Source of the DNA: Candidatus Eiseniibacteriota bacterium | Lineage (GTDB): Bacteria; Eisenbacteria; RBG-16-71-46 | DNA: 35,120 nt | Direction of reading: 5' to 3' | Assembly: GCA_005893365.1 (NCBI GenBank) | Contig: VBPB01000107.1 | Location: 1-35,120, forward strand | Shown here: piece by piece, positions 1-7,882 of the stretch | Position numbering within the stretch: the stretch's first letter is position 1 | Layout: every line of letters begins with the position of its first letter | Program-made: the position numbers and the translations under genes | The notes under the pieces: generated by a model | What the model was told of the DNA's origin: nothing | The model's input: the letters and a program-made list of their open reading frames with translations, nothing else | Database searches by the model: none

Positions 1-1663
1 CGTTGCGCACCCCGGGGCCCTGCGGGAAGCGCACGCGCTCGATGCGGCCGATCGAGGGCATGAAGTCGCGCTGCGGGTCCTCGGCGACGATGCGCGCCTC
101 CATCGACCAGCCGCGCGGCTCGGGCGGCCGGTCGCCGAACGAGAGCGGGGCGTCCTCGGCGATGCGGATCTGCTCGGCCACCAGGTCGAGCCCGGTGACC
201 ATCTCGGTGACCGGATGCTCCACCTGGAGTCGCGTGTTGACCTCGAGGAAGTAGAAGCGGCCGTCCTCGTCGAGGATGAACTCGACCGTGCCGGCGTTGA
301 GGTAGCCGACCTGCTTCGCGACCCGGCAGGCCGCCTCGCCGAAGGCGGCACGCGTCTTGGCGTCGAAGGCCGGCGACGGGGTCTCCTCGAGCAGCTTCTG
401 GTGCCGCCGCTGGATCGAGCACTCGCGCTCGCCCAGGAATGCGACGCGGCCGTGTCCGTCGGCGACGATCTGCGCCTCGACGTGGCGCGGCCGCTCGATC
501 GCCCGCTCCACGTACATGCGGGCGTCGCCGAACGCGGCGGCCGCCTCGCCGCGGGTCAGCTCCCAGGCGGCCGCGAGATCCGAGGCCCGGCGCACCACGC
601 GCATGCCCTTGCCGCCGCCGCCGGCCGCCGCCTTGAGCATGAGCGGGAACCCGATGGCCTTGGCCGCGGCCTGGGCTTGAGCGAGCGAGTCCACGGTGCC
701 GGGGGTTCCGGGCACCATCGGCACCTTGGCCGCGCGCGCGGCATCCCGGGCCGCCAGCTTGTCGCCGAGGGCCGCGATGGTGGCGGGCCTTGGGCCGATG
801 AAGGCGATGCCGGCCGCCTCGCAGGCGGCGGCGAAGCCGGCGTTCTCGGCGAAGAATCCGTAGCCGGGATGGATGGCGTCGGCGCGCACGCGCTTGGCGG
901 TCCCGATCACGCGCTCGAGATGGAGGTAGCTCTCGCGCGAGGGGCCGGGGCCGATGGGATACGCCTCGTCGGCCGTCAGCACGTGGAGCGAGGCGCGGTC
1001 GGGCTCGCTGAAGAGCGCGATCGAGGTGATGTCGAGCTCGCGCAGCGTGCGGATGACGCGGACGGCGATCTCGCCGCGGTTGGCGATCAGCACGCGGCGG
1101 AAGCGCGCCGCCGTGACGCGCGCGCGCCGGACGCGAGGCGGCGCGGTCGCGGGGCGGGCAGCGCCGCGCCCGCCTCGGCGCGGCCCGTCGCTTGGCGCTC
1201 CACGTCGTCGGACGGCCCGCGCCCGGCCTGCGACCGCGCGCGCCGGCTTGCGTGCCGGCTTGCGCGCCGGCCCCTTCGACTTACGGGCGGGCGCCTTCGC
1301 GGCCGCCTGCTTCCTGGGCGCGTGCGAGAGCGTGAGGTGGCTGTCGGTGGCGCCGAGGGCCTGGAAGCGCTCGAGCGCGACCCCCGAGAAGCGCAGCTTG
1401 GGCTGCTGGCCGCCGGGCTGGATGACCTCGGCCTGCTTCCAGCCGACGCCGCCGGAGAGGCCGGTGCCGATGGCCTTGAACGCGGCTTCCTTGGCGGCGA
1501 ACCGGGCGGCCAGGTGGGGGAGCGGGTCCTTGTGGCGGCGGCAGTACTCGAGCTCGCCCTCGGTGAAGAGCCGCTTCTCCATGCGCTCGCCGAAGCGCCC
1601 CAGCGACTCCACCAGCCGCTCCACCTTGACCACGTCGACCCCGATCCCCTTGACGGCCACCAT
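1..1663 (-). CDS. Holo-ACP synthase - biotin carboxylase fusion (AcpS-AccC), C-terminus off window
   Basis: One open minus-strand frame from ATG 1663 to the window edge. Residues 1-123 are AcpS, which transfers 4'-phosphopantetheine from CoA to ACP: GIGVDVVKVER with Mg ligand Asp10, and RFAAKEAAFKAIGTG with Glu59. The expected last AcpS strand after LTLSH is poorly conserved. Residues 124-190 are a Lys/Arg/Ala/Pro-rich linker. From residue 191 (LIANRGEIAVRVIRTL) the protein is an ATP-grasp biotin carboxylase, with a Gly-rich loop AAAGGGGKGMRVV, GERECSIQRRHQK and FLEVNTRLQVEHPVTE. It is cut about 100 residues before its usual end, so AccC cannot be separated from the alpha subunit of another acyl-CoA carboxylase. 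GTG 1093 could start a separate accC, but no Shine-Dalgarno sequence precedes it and no in-frame stop lies between the domains. ATG 1675 is an alternative upstream start. accD lies at 22357. Confidence 0.85.
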   Translation of the reverse strand, partial: MVAVKGIGVDVVKVERLVESLGRFGERMEKRLFTEGELEYCRRHKDPLPHLAARFAAKEAAFKAIGTGLSGGVGWKQAEVIQPGGQQPKLRFSGVALERFQALGATDSHLTLSHAPRKQAAAKAPARKSKGPARKPARKPARAVAGRARAVRRRGAPSDGPRRGGRGAARPATAPPRVRRARVTAARFRRVLIANRGEIAVRVIRTLRELDITSIALFSEPDRASLHVLTADEAYPIGPGPSRESYLHLERVIGTAKRVRADAIHPGYGFFAENAGFAAACEAAGIAFIGPRPATIAALGDKLAARDAARAAKVPMVPGTPGTVDSLAQAQAAAKAIGFPLMLKAAAGGGGKGMRVVRRASDLAAAWELTRGEAAAAFGDARMYVERAIERPRHVEAQIVADGHGRVAFLGERECSIQRRHQKLLEETPSPAFDAKTRAAFGEAACRVAKQVGYLNAGTVEFILDEDGRFYFLEVNTRLQVEHPVTEMVTGLDLVAEQIRIAEDAPLSFGDRPPEPRGWSMEARIVAEDPQRDFMPSIGRIERVRFPQGPGVRN

Positions 1664-1700
1664 CCCTCCGCGCATGACGACTGGGAAAGCCGGAGGGGGG

Positions 1701-1729
1701 AATCTAGGGAGGGGGCCTTGGGGACGCAA
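1701..1729 (-). promoter_or_regulatory. Sigma-70-like promoter for acpS-accC
   Basis: Read on the minus strand, TTGCGT (1729-1724) and TAGATT (1706-1701) are separated by 17 nt, close to the TTGACA/TATAAT consensus. Transcription would begin about 30 nt before ATG 1663. The element lies in the gap between the divergent acpS and sigma-factor genes. Assigned by eye only. Confidence 0.5.
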
Positions 1730-1803
1730 GCGGTTCCCCGGGGCCGTGGCGCCGGCCGCCACGCTCGTGCATCCTGCAGCGGCGCCGCCGGGCCGGTGCG
1801 GCG

Positions 1804-2424
1804 GTGGCGCAACTTGGGGCCCCGCCGTTCGTCCCTTTGCTGAACACGGAGAGCCGCCTGGGATTCTCGAATGAAGAAGACCTCATCGCCCGCCTGCGCG
1901 CGCGCGACCTGGACGCCCTGGGCGAGCTGTACCGGGAGTTGGGAGGAGCGATGACCACGCTCGCGCGCACCATGCTCCGCGACGCCGACGAGGCCGCCGA
2001 CGTGGTGGAGGACGCTCTCCTCAAGGTGCGCGATGCGGCGACCGGCTTCCGGGGCACGCGCGGGCTGCGCACCTGGGTGCTGCGCATCGTCGCCAACCGC
2101 TGCCGCGACCTGCTGCGCCGCCGGCGCTTCACCGCCGGCCGGCCCGAGGACTTCGACCCGATCGCCGAGGCGGGGCTCAGGAGCGAGCCGCTCGCGAGCT
2201 GGGACGAGGGCATCGACCAGGCCCGGCTGCTGGTCGTGCTGGAGCGGGCGATCGATGCCCTGCCGCCCGAGCAGCGCGAAGCGGTGGTGCTGCGCGACCG
2301 GCTGGGACTGAGTTACGAGGAGGCCGCGGAGACGCTGGGGGTGAGTGTGGCGGCCATCAAGTCGAGACTGTTCCGCGCGCGCGCGTCCCTGCGCGAGGCG
2401 CTCAAGCCATTAGCCGAAGGGTGA
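1804..2424 (+). CDS. ECF-type RNA polymerase sigma factor
   Basis: Sigma-70 family protein of 206 aa with only regions 2 and 4, the ECF layout. Region 2 runs from about residue 25 to 100 (ALGELYRELGGAMTTLA, then TWVLRIVANRCRDLLRRRR, the core-binding and -10 recognition part). Region 4 is a C-terminal helix-turn-helix (LPPEQREAVVLRDRLG, LSYEEAAETLGVSVAAIKSR) for -35 recognition. The GTG start at 1804 is uncertain: the first 20 residues are not conserved in type and TTG 1837 is an alternative. The next gene begins 7 nt after the stop and encodes a small one-TM protein, the usual place for an anti-sigma factor. Two LTxxQ envelope proteins follow. I infer control by an envelope signal. No clear ECF autoregulatory promoter is visible upstream. 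Confidence 0.9.
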   Translation: MAQLGAPPFVPLLNTESRLGFSNEEDLIARLRARDLDALGELYRELGGAMTTLARTMLRDADEAADVVEDALLKVRDAATGFRGTRGLRTWVLRIVANRCRDLLRRRRFTAGRPEDFDPIAEAGLRSEPLASWDEGIDQARLLVVLERAIDALPPEQREAVVLRDRLGLSYEEAAETLGVSVAAIKSRLFRARASLREALKPLAEG

Positions 2425-2431
2425 GGGTGCG

Positions 2432-2824
2432 ATGACGTTCGATCCTGGCGACGACGATCCCCGGCTGACGCGGCTGCTCCAAACGGTGCGCGCCGACGCC
2501 GATCCGGCGCTGTGGACCCGCGTGCGGGCGCGCCTCGAGTCGCGCCGCCGCCTGCCCGCGCTGCTGGCGTGGGCGATGCGGCCGGCCGCCCTCGCGGCCT
2601 CGGTCGCCCTGCTCGTGGTCGCGGCCGGCGCGACGCTGATGCTGGGGGCCCCGACCGCGATGCTGCCGTCCACCTCGGTCGCGGCCTCGCTCACGACCCC
2701 GGAGGAGGAGGCCACACTCGGCGACGCGCTGGTGGCCGAGCGGGATGCCGAGGCCGCCCCGCCGGCGGTCACGGCGGCGCCCGCCGGGAACGGGGCGGTG
2801 CGCGACAGCGGGGAGCGGCGATGA
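2432..2824 (+). CDS. Putative single-pass anti-sigma factor
   Basis: 130 aa with no motif I recognise with certainty. A charged cytoplasmic N-terminus (residues 1-45, including LTRLLQTVRADADPALWTRV) precedes one membrane segment near residues 52-72 (ALAASVALLVVAAGATLML). The remainder is an Ala/Glu/Pro-rich periplasmic tail of about 55 residues. This is the general shape of anti-sigma factors paired with ECF sigmas, and the position 7 nt after the sigma gene supports that role. No ZAS zinc motif (HxxxCxxC) is present. Its stop overlaps the ATG of the next gene (ATGA), implying co-translation. Function is inferred from context and topology. Confidence 0.6.
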   Translation: MTFDPGDDDPRLTRLLQTVRADADPALWTRVRARLESRRRLPALLAWAMRPAALAASVALLVVAAGATLMLGAPTAMLPSTSVAASLTTPEEEATLGDALVAERDAEAAPPAVTAAPAGNGAVRDSGERR

Positions 2825-3231
2825 ACGGCTCCCGCGGGCTGGTCATCGCCACGGCGGCGGCGTTCATCGTCGGCTGCGCGGTCGGGCTCATCGGCGGCCT
2901 GCTGTTCGTCCACTTCGTGGCGCCGCGGCTCCACGGCCGGCCCGAGTTCGGCATGGCGCGCGGCCCTGGGCCGGGCCGGCCGGGGGGGCGCGAGCGCCTG
3001 CTCACCGAGATGGACCAGACGCTGTCCCTGACGCCCGACCAGCACCAGCGGGTGCTGGCGGACCTCGACCGGGCGAGGCACGAGCAGGTCGCGGTGCGTG
3101 AGAGCGTCCACGTGTGGATCGAGCGCGAGCTGAATCCGGACCAGCGCGAGCGTTGGAAGCAGATGGAAGAGCGGTTCGCGCGGGCGCGGCGCGCGCGTTG
3201 GTCGCGCGGCGCGATGCCGGACTCGCGCTAA
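2821..3231 (+). CDS. Membrane-anchored LTxxQ-type periplasmic sensor (CnrX/Spy-like)
   Basis: 136 aa. An N-terminal membrane anchor at residues 6-30 (LVIATAAAFIVGCAVGLIGG) precedes a periplasmic helical domain. In that domain are SLTPDQHQRVLADLDRAR and, about 30 residues later, ELNPDQRERWKQMEERF, the paired LTxxQ-like motifs of the Spy/CpxP/ZraP/CnrX fold. The anchor is kept rather than cleaved, as in CnrX-type sensors that modulate an ECF sigma/anti-sigma pair. ATG 2821 overlaps the preceding stop. A role as periplasmic sensor for the sigma factor is inferred from synteny. Metal or misfolded-protein sensing cannot be distinguished: only a few His and Met residues are present. Confidence 0.65.
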   Translation: MNGSRGLVIATAAAFIVGCAVGLIGGLLFVHFVAPRLHGRPEFGMARGPGPGRPGGRERLLTEMDQTLSLTPDQHQRVLADLDRARHEQVAVRESVHVWIERELNPDQRERWKQMEERFARARRARWSRGAMPDSR

Positions 3232-3262
3232 CCTGACGGGCCGAAGCAAGAGGAGAAGGATC

Positions 3263-3961
3263 ATGAGTCCGAGACCCTTGATGTGGTGGGCCGCCGCGAC
3301 GCTCGGCGTGGCCCTGGCGGGCCTCGCCGCCGCCGCCCCCGCGGGCCCCCGGCGCCCGGCGGCGCACGCCGAGATCACCGTCACGCCCGAGGCCGCGCAT
3401 GCGACCGACGCCGACGCCGCCGCCGGCGACCTGGACGACGACGCGGGCCTCGACCTGCTTGCGGCGGAGGTCCCGCCGGGACACGGTGCGGGGCACGGCG
3501 GCCCGGGGATGGGCGCGCGGACGCGCATGGGGCCAGGTGAAGCCGGCAGGGGGGACCTGCGCGCGAAGCTCAACCTGACCGCCGATCAGAAGGACAAGCT
3601 CGCGGAGGTCCGCGAGCGGCAGGCGCGGCGGGCGATCCCGATCCGGGCCGACCTCGAGCTCGCCGCCCTCGACCTGCACAAGCTGATGCGCGCCGACCGG
3701 CCGGATCAGCGCCAGCTCGATGCCCAGGTCGACAAGATCGCCGGCCTCAGGGCGTCGCTCGAGAAGGCGCGCATCGCGGCGATGCTCGAGGCGCGCGCCC
3801 TGCTGACCCCCGCGCAGCAGAAGACGCTGCACGACGCGCGCGGCGGGATGGGCATGCCCGGCATGATGCGCCGCATGATGATGGGCCGCGGCATGGGCCG
3901 GGGGATGGACGGCGGGCCGATGGAGGCAAGGTCAACGTGCGCGTCGGCCCCTAGACGATGA
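3263..3961 (+). CDS. Exported Spy/ZraP-like LTxxQ protein, His/Met-rich
   Basis: 232 aa. A signal peptide covers about residues 1-25 (WWAAATLGVALAGLAAAAPA). After an acidic Ala/Asp segment comes a Gly/His stretch (PPGHGAGHGGPGMGA, near residues 70-85). An all-alpha domain follows with KLNLTADQKDKLAEVRERQ and ALLTPAQQKTLHDARGG, two canonical LTxxQ motifs. The C-terminus is dense in methionine (GMGMPGMMRRMMMGRGMGRG). His/Met clusters at both ends suggest metal binding (Zn, Cu or Ni), as in ZraP relatives, but this is inference. SD AGGAGAAGG precedes ATG 3263. The stop codon runs directly into a strong hairpin, so this is probably the last gene of the sigma-factor operon. Confidence 0.75.
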   Translation: MSPRPLMWWAAATLGVALAGLAAAAPAGPRRPAAHAEITVTPEAAHATDADAAAGDLDDDAGLDLLAAEVPPGHGAGHGGPGMGARTRMGPGEAGRGDLRAKLNLTADQKDKLAEVRERQARRAIPIRADLELAALDLHKLMRADRPDQRQLDAQVDKIAGLRASLEKARIAAMLEARALLTPAQQKTLHDARGGMGMPGMMRRMMMGRGMGRGMDGGPMEARSTCASAPRR

Positions 3962-3986
3962 GGGCCCGGGCTTGGGCCCGGGCCCT
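3961..3986. terminator. Perfect 10-bp hairpin between convergent genes
   Basis: AGGGCCCGGG, a 6-nt loop (CTTGGG), then CCCGGGCCCT form a perfect stem that begins on the last base of the LTxxQ gene's stop codon. There is no U-run, but the site lies between two converging genes and could act in both directions. Confidence 0.65.
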
Positions 3987-4008
3987 CGCTGACAGCATCG
4001 CCGCCGCG

Positions 4009-4608
4009 CTACTTGGCGGCGGTCGCCTCGGCCTTCTTCCCCGCCATCGGCTTCATCGCGGTCGCCATCATGGTCGACGACTCGACCAGCTTCCAGTCGC
4101 CGCCGCCCACCTGGTGCTCGTCGGTGAACTTGATGGCCTTGGGATCGGCCATGTCCCAGGTCAGCCGGTCCTTCAGCATCTGACCCATCATCATGACCTC
4201 GGTCGGCGTCACCAGCGTGAACTTGGTCCCCTCGAGCATGCCGTCGAAGTTGGTCAGGGTCCCCATGTTGTCCACGCACGTCGCCTTGTACGCCTTGGCG
4301 TTGACGTCGTAGCCGACCACCATGTGGCCCTTCCAGGTCATGGCGTCCTTGCCCACGCCGTAGGTGTCCTCGACGTCGCACGCGTACCACATGCCGCCGA
4401 GCTTCGATTCGGGCCCCATCGCCCCGGCCTCGACCGTGCCCTTCCACGCGGCCGCGCCGACGCCGAAGATCGGCGCGATCGCGGCCACTTCCGGCCCGGC
4501 CTTGGGCATCGGCATCGCGCCCGCCTCGTCCGCCCGGGCGGCGAGCGGGGTCAGCGCGAGACAGGACGCAGCGAGCATCAGGAGCATTCGCTTCTCGGTG
4601 TGGGTCAT
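4009..4608 (-). CDS. Secreted DUF1579-like protein
   Basis: 199 aa. A signal peptide covers about residues 1-26 (MLLMLAASCLALTPLAARA then DE). The mature part has the single beta-rich layout of DUF1579-type proteins: an N-terminal W-K-G strand (AAWKGTVEAGAMGPESKLG), a central segment (WKGHMVVGYDVNAKAYKATC) and a late segment (LTWDMADPKAIKFTDEHQ). Two cysteines (WYACDVED and KATCVDN) could form a disulfide in the periplasm. Many methionines and an Ala/Lys tail are present. No enzyme motif is seen. SD AGGAGG sits 4 nt before ATG 4608. It is convergent with the LTxxQ operon across the hairpin at 3961. Family assignment is by recall of the overall pattern and is moderately sure; function is unknown. 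Confidence 0.65.
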   Translation of the reverse strand: MTHTEKRMLLMLAASCLALTPLAARADEAGAMPMPKAGPEVAAIAPIFGVGAAAWKGTVEAGAMGPESKLGGMWYACDVEDTYGVGKDAMTWKGHMVVGYDVNAKAYKATCVDNMGTLTNFDGMLEGTKFTLVTPTEVMMMGQMLKDRLTWDMADPKAIKFTDEHQVGGGDWKLVESSTMMATAMKPMAGKKAEATAAK

Positions 4609-4804
4609 CGTTCCTCCTGAGTCGGGCTCGAGCCAGGGTGTCCGCGGCCGCCTTGTGGTGCACGAACGGCCGCAGCCCGGACAGCCGCCCGCGGCCCGGA
4701 ACGATGCCGCCGCTGGGGCCGCGTTTCAAGATGATTCGGCGGCCGGGGCGAGCCGCGTCCGGCGCGGGCCTAAGGACCACGCGCGGCGCGGCTCCCCGCC
4801 CCGC

Positions 4805-4834
4805 TTGACGCCGCCCGCCGCCGCCGCCTAGAGT
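4805..4834 (+). promoter_or_regulatory. Sigma-70-like promoter of the tgt operon
   Basis: TTGACG (4805-4810), an 18-nt GC-only spacer and TAGAGT (4829-4834) lie about 40 nt before the tgt ATG at 4880. This is among the best matches to the housekeeping consensus in the window and probably drives tgt through rpe. Confidence 0.6.
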
Positions 4835-4879
4835 CCTGCCTCGAACCTTATCCGACCCGCCAGGCGGCGACCGCTCTCG

Positions 4880-6064
<1,185 letters not shown>

Positions 6065-6076
6065 CCAAGGAGCGCG

Positions 6077-6421
6077 ATGATGTGGAGCGATGCGCTGGCG
6101 CAGACCGCCGGCGGGAGCACGACCCCGAGCGATCCGCGGGTCGGCATGCTGCTGACCCTGCTGCAGTTCGTGCCGATCTTCGTGATCCTGTACTTCTTCC
6201 TGATCCGCCCGCAGCAGCAGCAGAAGAAGAAGCAGGAGCAGATGATCCGCGCGCTCAAGAAGGGCGACCGCGTCCTCACCACCGGCGGGATGTACGGCAC
6301 GGTGCTGGGCGTGGACGATACCAAGGTGGTGCTGCGGATCGCCGAGGGGCAGAAGGAGGACGTCAAGGCGGAATTCGTCAAGAGCGCGATCCTCCAGGTC
6401 CTGGTGGAGAACGCGGGCTGA
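6077..6421 (+). CDS. yajC: Preprotein translocase subunit YajC
   Basis: 114 aa single-pass protein that associates with SecDF-YidC at the translocon. A membrane helix spans about residues 24-42 (LLQFVPIFVILYFFLIRP), followed by the typical basic stretch QQQQKKKQEQMIRALKKGD and RVLTTGGMYGTVLGVDDTKVVLRI. SD AAGGAG lies a few nt before the tandem ATGATG at 6077/6080, and either codon could be used. It follows tgt by 12 nt, and its stop shares a base with the def start (TGATG). secD and secF are not next to it here. Confidence 0.95.
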   Translation: MMWSDALAQTAGGSTTPSDPRVGMLLTLLQFVPIFVILYFFLIRPQQQQKKKQEQMIRALKKGDRVLTTGGMYGTVLGVDDTKVVLRIAEGQKEDVKAEFVKSAILQVLVENAG

Positions 6422-6926
6422 TGCCGGTGCGGGCGGTGCGCCTCTACGGCGACCCGGTGCTGCGGCAGAAGGCGCGCGTGGTGGCGGAGGTGGACGACAC
6501 GATGCGCGAGCTGGTCGCCGACATGCGCGACACCATGCGCGCCTACCACGGCGTGGGCCTGGCCGGGAACCAGGTGGGCGTGCTGCAGCCCAGCACGTGC
6601 TCATCAACCCGGTGCTGGACCAGCGCTCGGGGAGCCAGGACGGCGAGGAGGGGTGCCTGTCGATCCCGGGCATCTACGAGGAGGTGCGGCGCGCGAGGCG
6701 CCTGCGCGCCCGCGCCCTCGACGAGTGGGGGAAGCCGGTGGAGTTCATGGCCGAGGGCTACCTGGCGCGCGCGCTCCAGCACGAGGTGGATCACCTGGAC
6801 GGCGTGCTGTTCGTGGATCGCCTCTCGCCGCTCAAGCGCGCGTTCCTGCGCGGCCGGCTGGAGGAGCTGGCCCGCGGCGAGCTGCCCCAGGACTTCCGTC
6901 CGCCCGTCCCCGGGAGCCGGCCCTGA
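6421..6926 (+). pseudogene. def: Peptide deformylase, interrupted by an internal deletion/frameshift
   Basis: Removes the N-formyl group from new proteins using an active-site metal. The first frame from ATG 6421 gives motif I (YHGVGLAGNQVGVLQ, with Gly for the usual second Ala) and then degenerates at about 6590. The second frame, readable from 6597, resumes with LINPVLDQRSGSQDGEEGCLSIPG (motif II with the Cys ligand) and motif III QHEVDHLDG with both His ligands. Compared with the family, the strand between the two motifs (about 15-20 residues, normally R-V-hydrophobic then a turn before INP) is missing. The missing length must be 1 modulo 3 to restore the frame. All catalytic residues survive, so this is either a very recent lesion or an assembly error. 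Another def copy elsewhere would be expected if it is real. Confidence 0.85.
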
Positions 6927-7882
6927 GCCGCCCGCGCGTCGTGTTCATGGGCACGCCGGACTTCGCCGTGCCGGCCCTGCGGGCGGTGGCGGCCTCCTGC
7001 GAGCTGGCGGCGGTCGTGACCCAGCCCGACCGCCCACGCGGCCGCGGGCAGACGCTCGCCGCCTCGGTGGTGGCGCGCGTCGCCGAGCCGCTCGGCGTGC
7101 CAGTCTTGAAACCCGAGGACGTGAACGACGCGACGTCGCGCTCGGGGTTGAGCGCCCTGGCCGCCGACCTGTTCGCGGTGGTGGCCTTCGGCGCCATCCT
7201 CTCGCCGGCGCTGCTGGCCCTGCCGCGACTCGGGGCGATCAACCTGCACGGCTCGCTCCTGCCGGACTACCGCGGCGCCTCGCCGGTGCAGCGGGCGCTC
7301 TGGGACGGCCGCCTCGGGACCGGGGTCACCACGCTGTGGATGGACGAGGGCATCGATACCGGCGACCTGGTGCTCCAGCGCTGGGTGGCGATCGCCCCCC
7401 AAGACGACGCGGGCACGCTCGCGGTCCGGCTCGCCGAGGCGGGCGGCCCGTTGCTGGCCGAGAGCCTGATCCTCGCCCACGCCGGCCGCGCGCCGCGCCA
7501 TCCCCAGGACCGGACCGCCGGCTCCTACGCGAAGAAGCTCACCAAGGCCGGCGGCATCGTGGACTGGTCGCTGGACGTCGAGACCGTGTGGAACCATCAG
7601 CGCGCGGTGACGCCGTGGCCGGGTGCGACCACCGCCTTCAAGGAAAGACACCTGCTGCTGGTGCGCACCGAGCCGCGTCACCGCATGCCGACCGGCGCCG
7701 TGCCGGGCACGGTGCTCGAAGCGGGGCGCGACGCGGTGGTGGTGGCGTGCGCCCCGGGGGCGCTGAGGCTCGTCACCGTGCGCCCCGAAGGGCGCGGCGA
7801 CCTGGCCGCCGCGGAGTGGGCGCGCGGCGCGCGCCTCGAGGCCGGCGACCGGCTGGCGGTCGAGAAGGAGGCGCACGCGTGA
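6923..7882 (+). CDS. fmt: Methionyl-tRNA formyltransferase (Fmt)
   Basis: Formylates initiator Met-tRNA with 10-formyl-THF. About 319 aa, the usual length. The N-terminal Rossmann-type domain begins RVVFMGTPDFAVPALR. Catalytic motifs are INLHGSLLPDYRGASPVQ (Asn and His) and TLWMDEGIDTGDLVL (Asp). SYAKKLTKAGGIVDWS links to the C-terminal OB-like domain. No ATG fits. CTG 6923 overlaps the def stop (CTGA) and gives a natural N-terminus LSRPRVVFMG; GTG 6941 would remove the first beta strand. Overlap with def and rsmB indicates translational coupling. The def-fmt-rsmB order is conserved in many bacteria. Confidence 0.95.
   Translation: MSRPRVVFMGTPDFAVPALRAVAASCELAAVVTQPDRPRGRGQTLAASVVARVAEPLGVPVLKPEDVNDATSRSGLSALAADLFAVVAFGAILSPALLALPRLGAINLHGSLLPDYRGASPVQRALWDGRLGTGVTTLWMDEGIDTGDLVLQRWVAIAPQDDAGTLAVRLAEAGGPLLAESLILAHAGRAPRHPQDRTAGSYAKKLTKAGGIVDWSLDVETVWNHQRAVTPWPGATTAFKERHLLLVRTEPRHRMPTGAVPGTVLEAGRDAVVVACAPGALRLVTVRPEGRGDLAAAEWARGARLEAGDRLAVEKEAHA

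Noticed and set aside
6580..6600. Programmed ribosomal frameshift in def
   Set aside because: There is no slippery sequence or stimulatory structure, and a conserved strand is missing, so a frameshift alone would not restore the protein.
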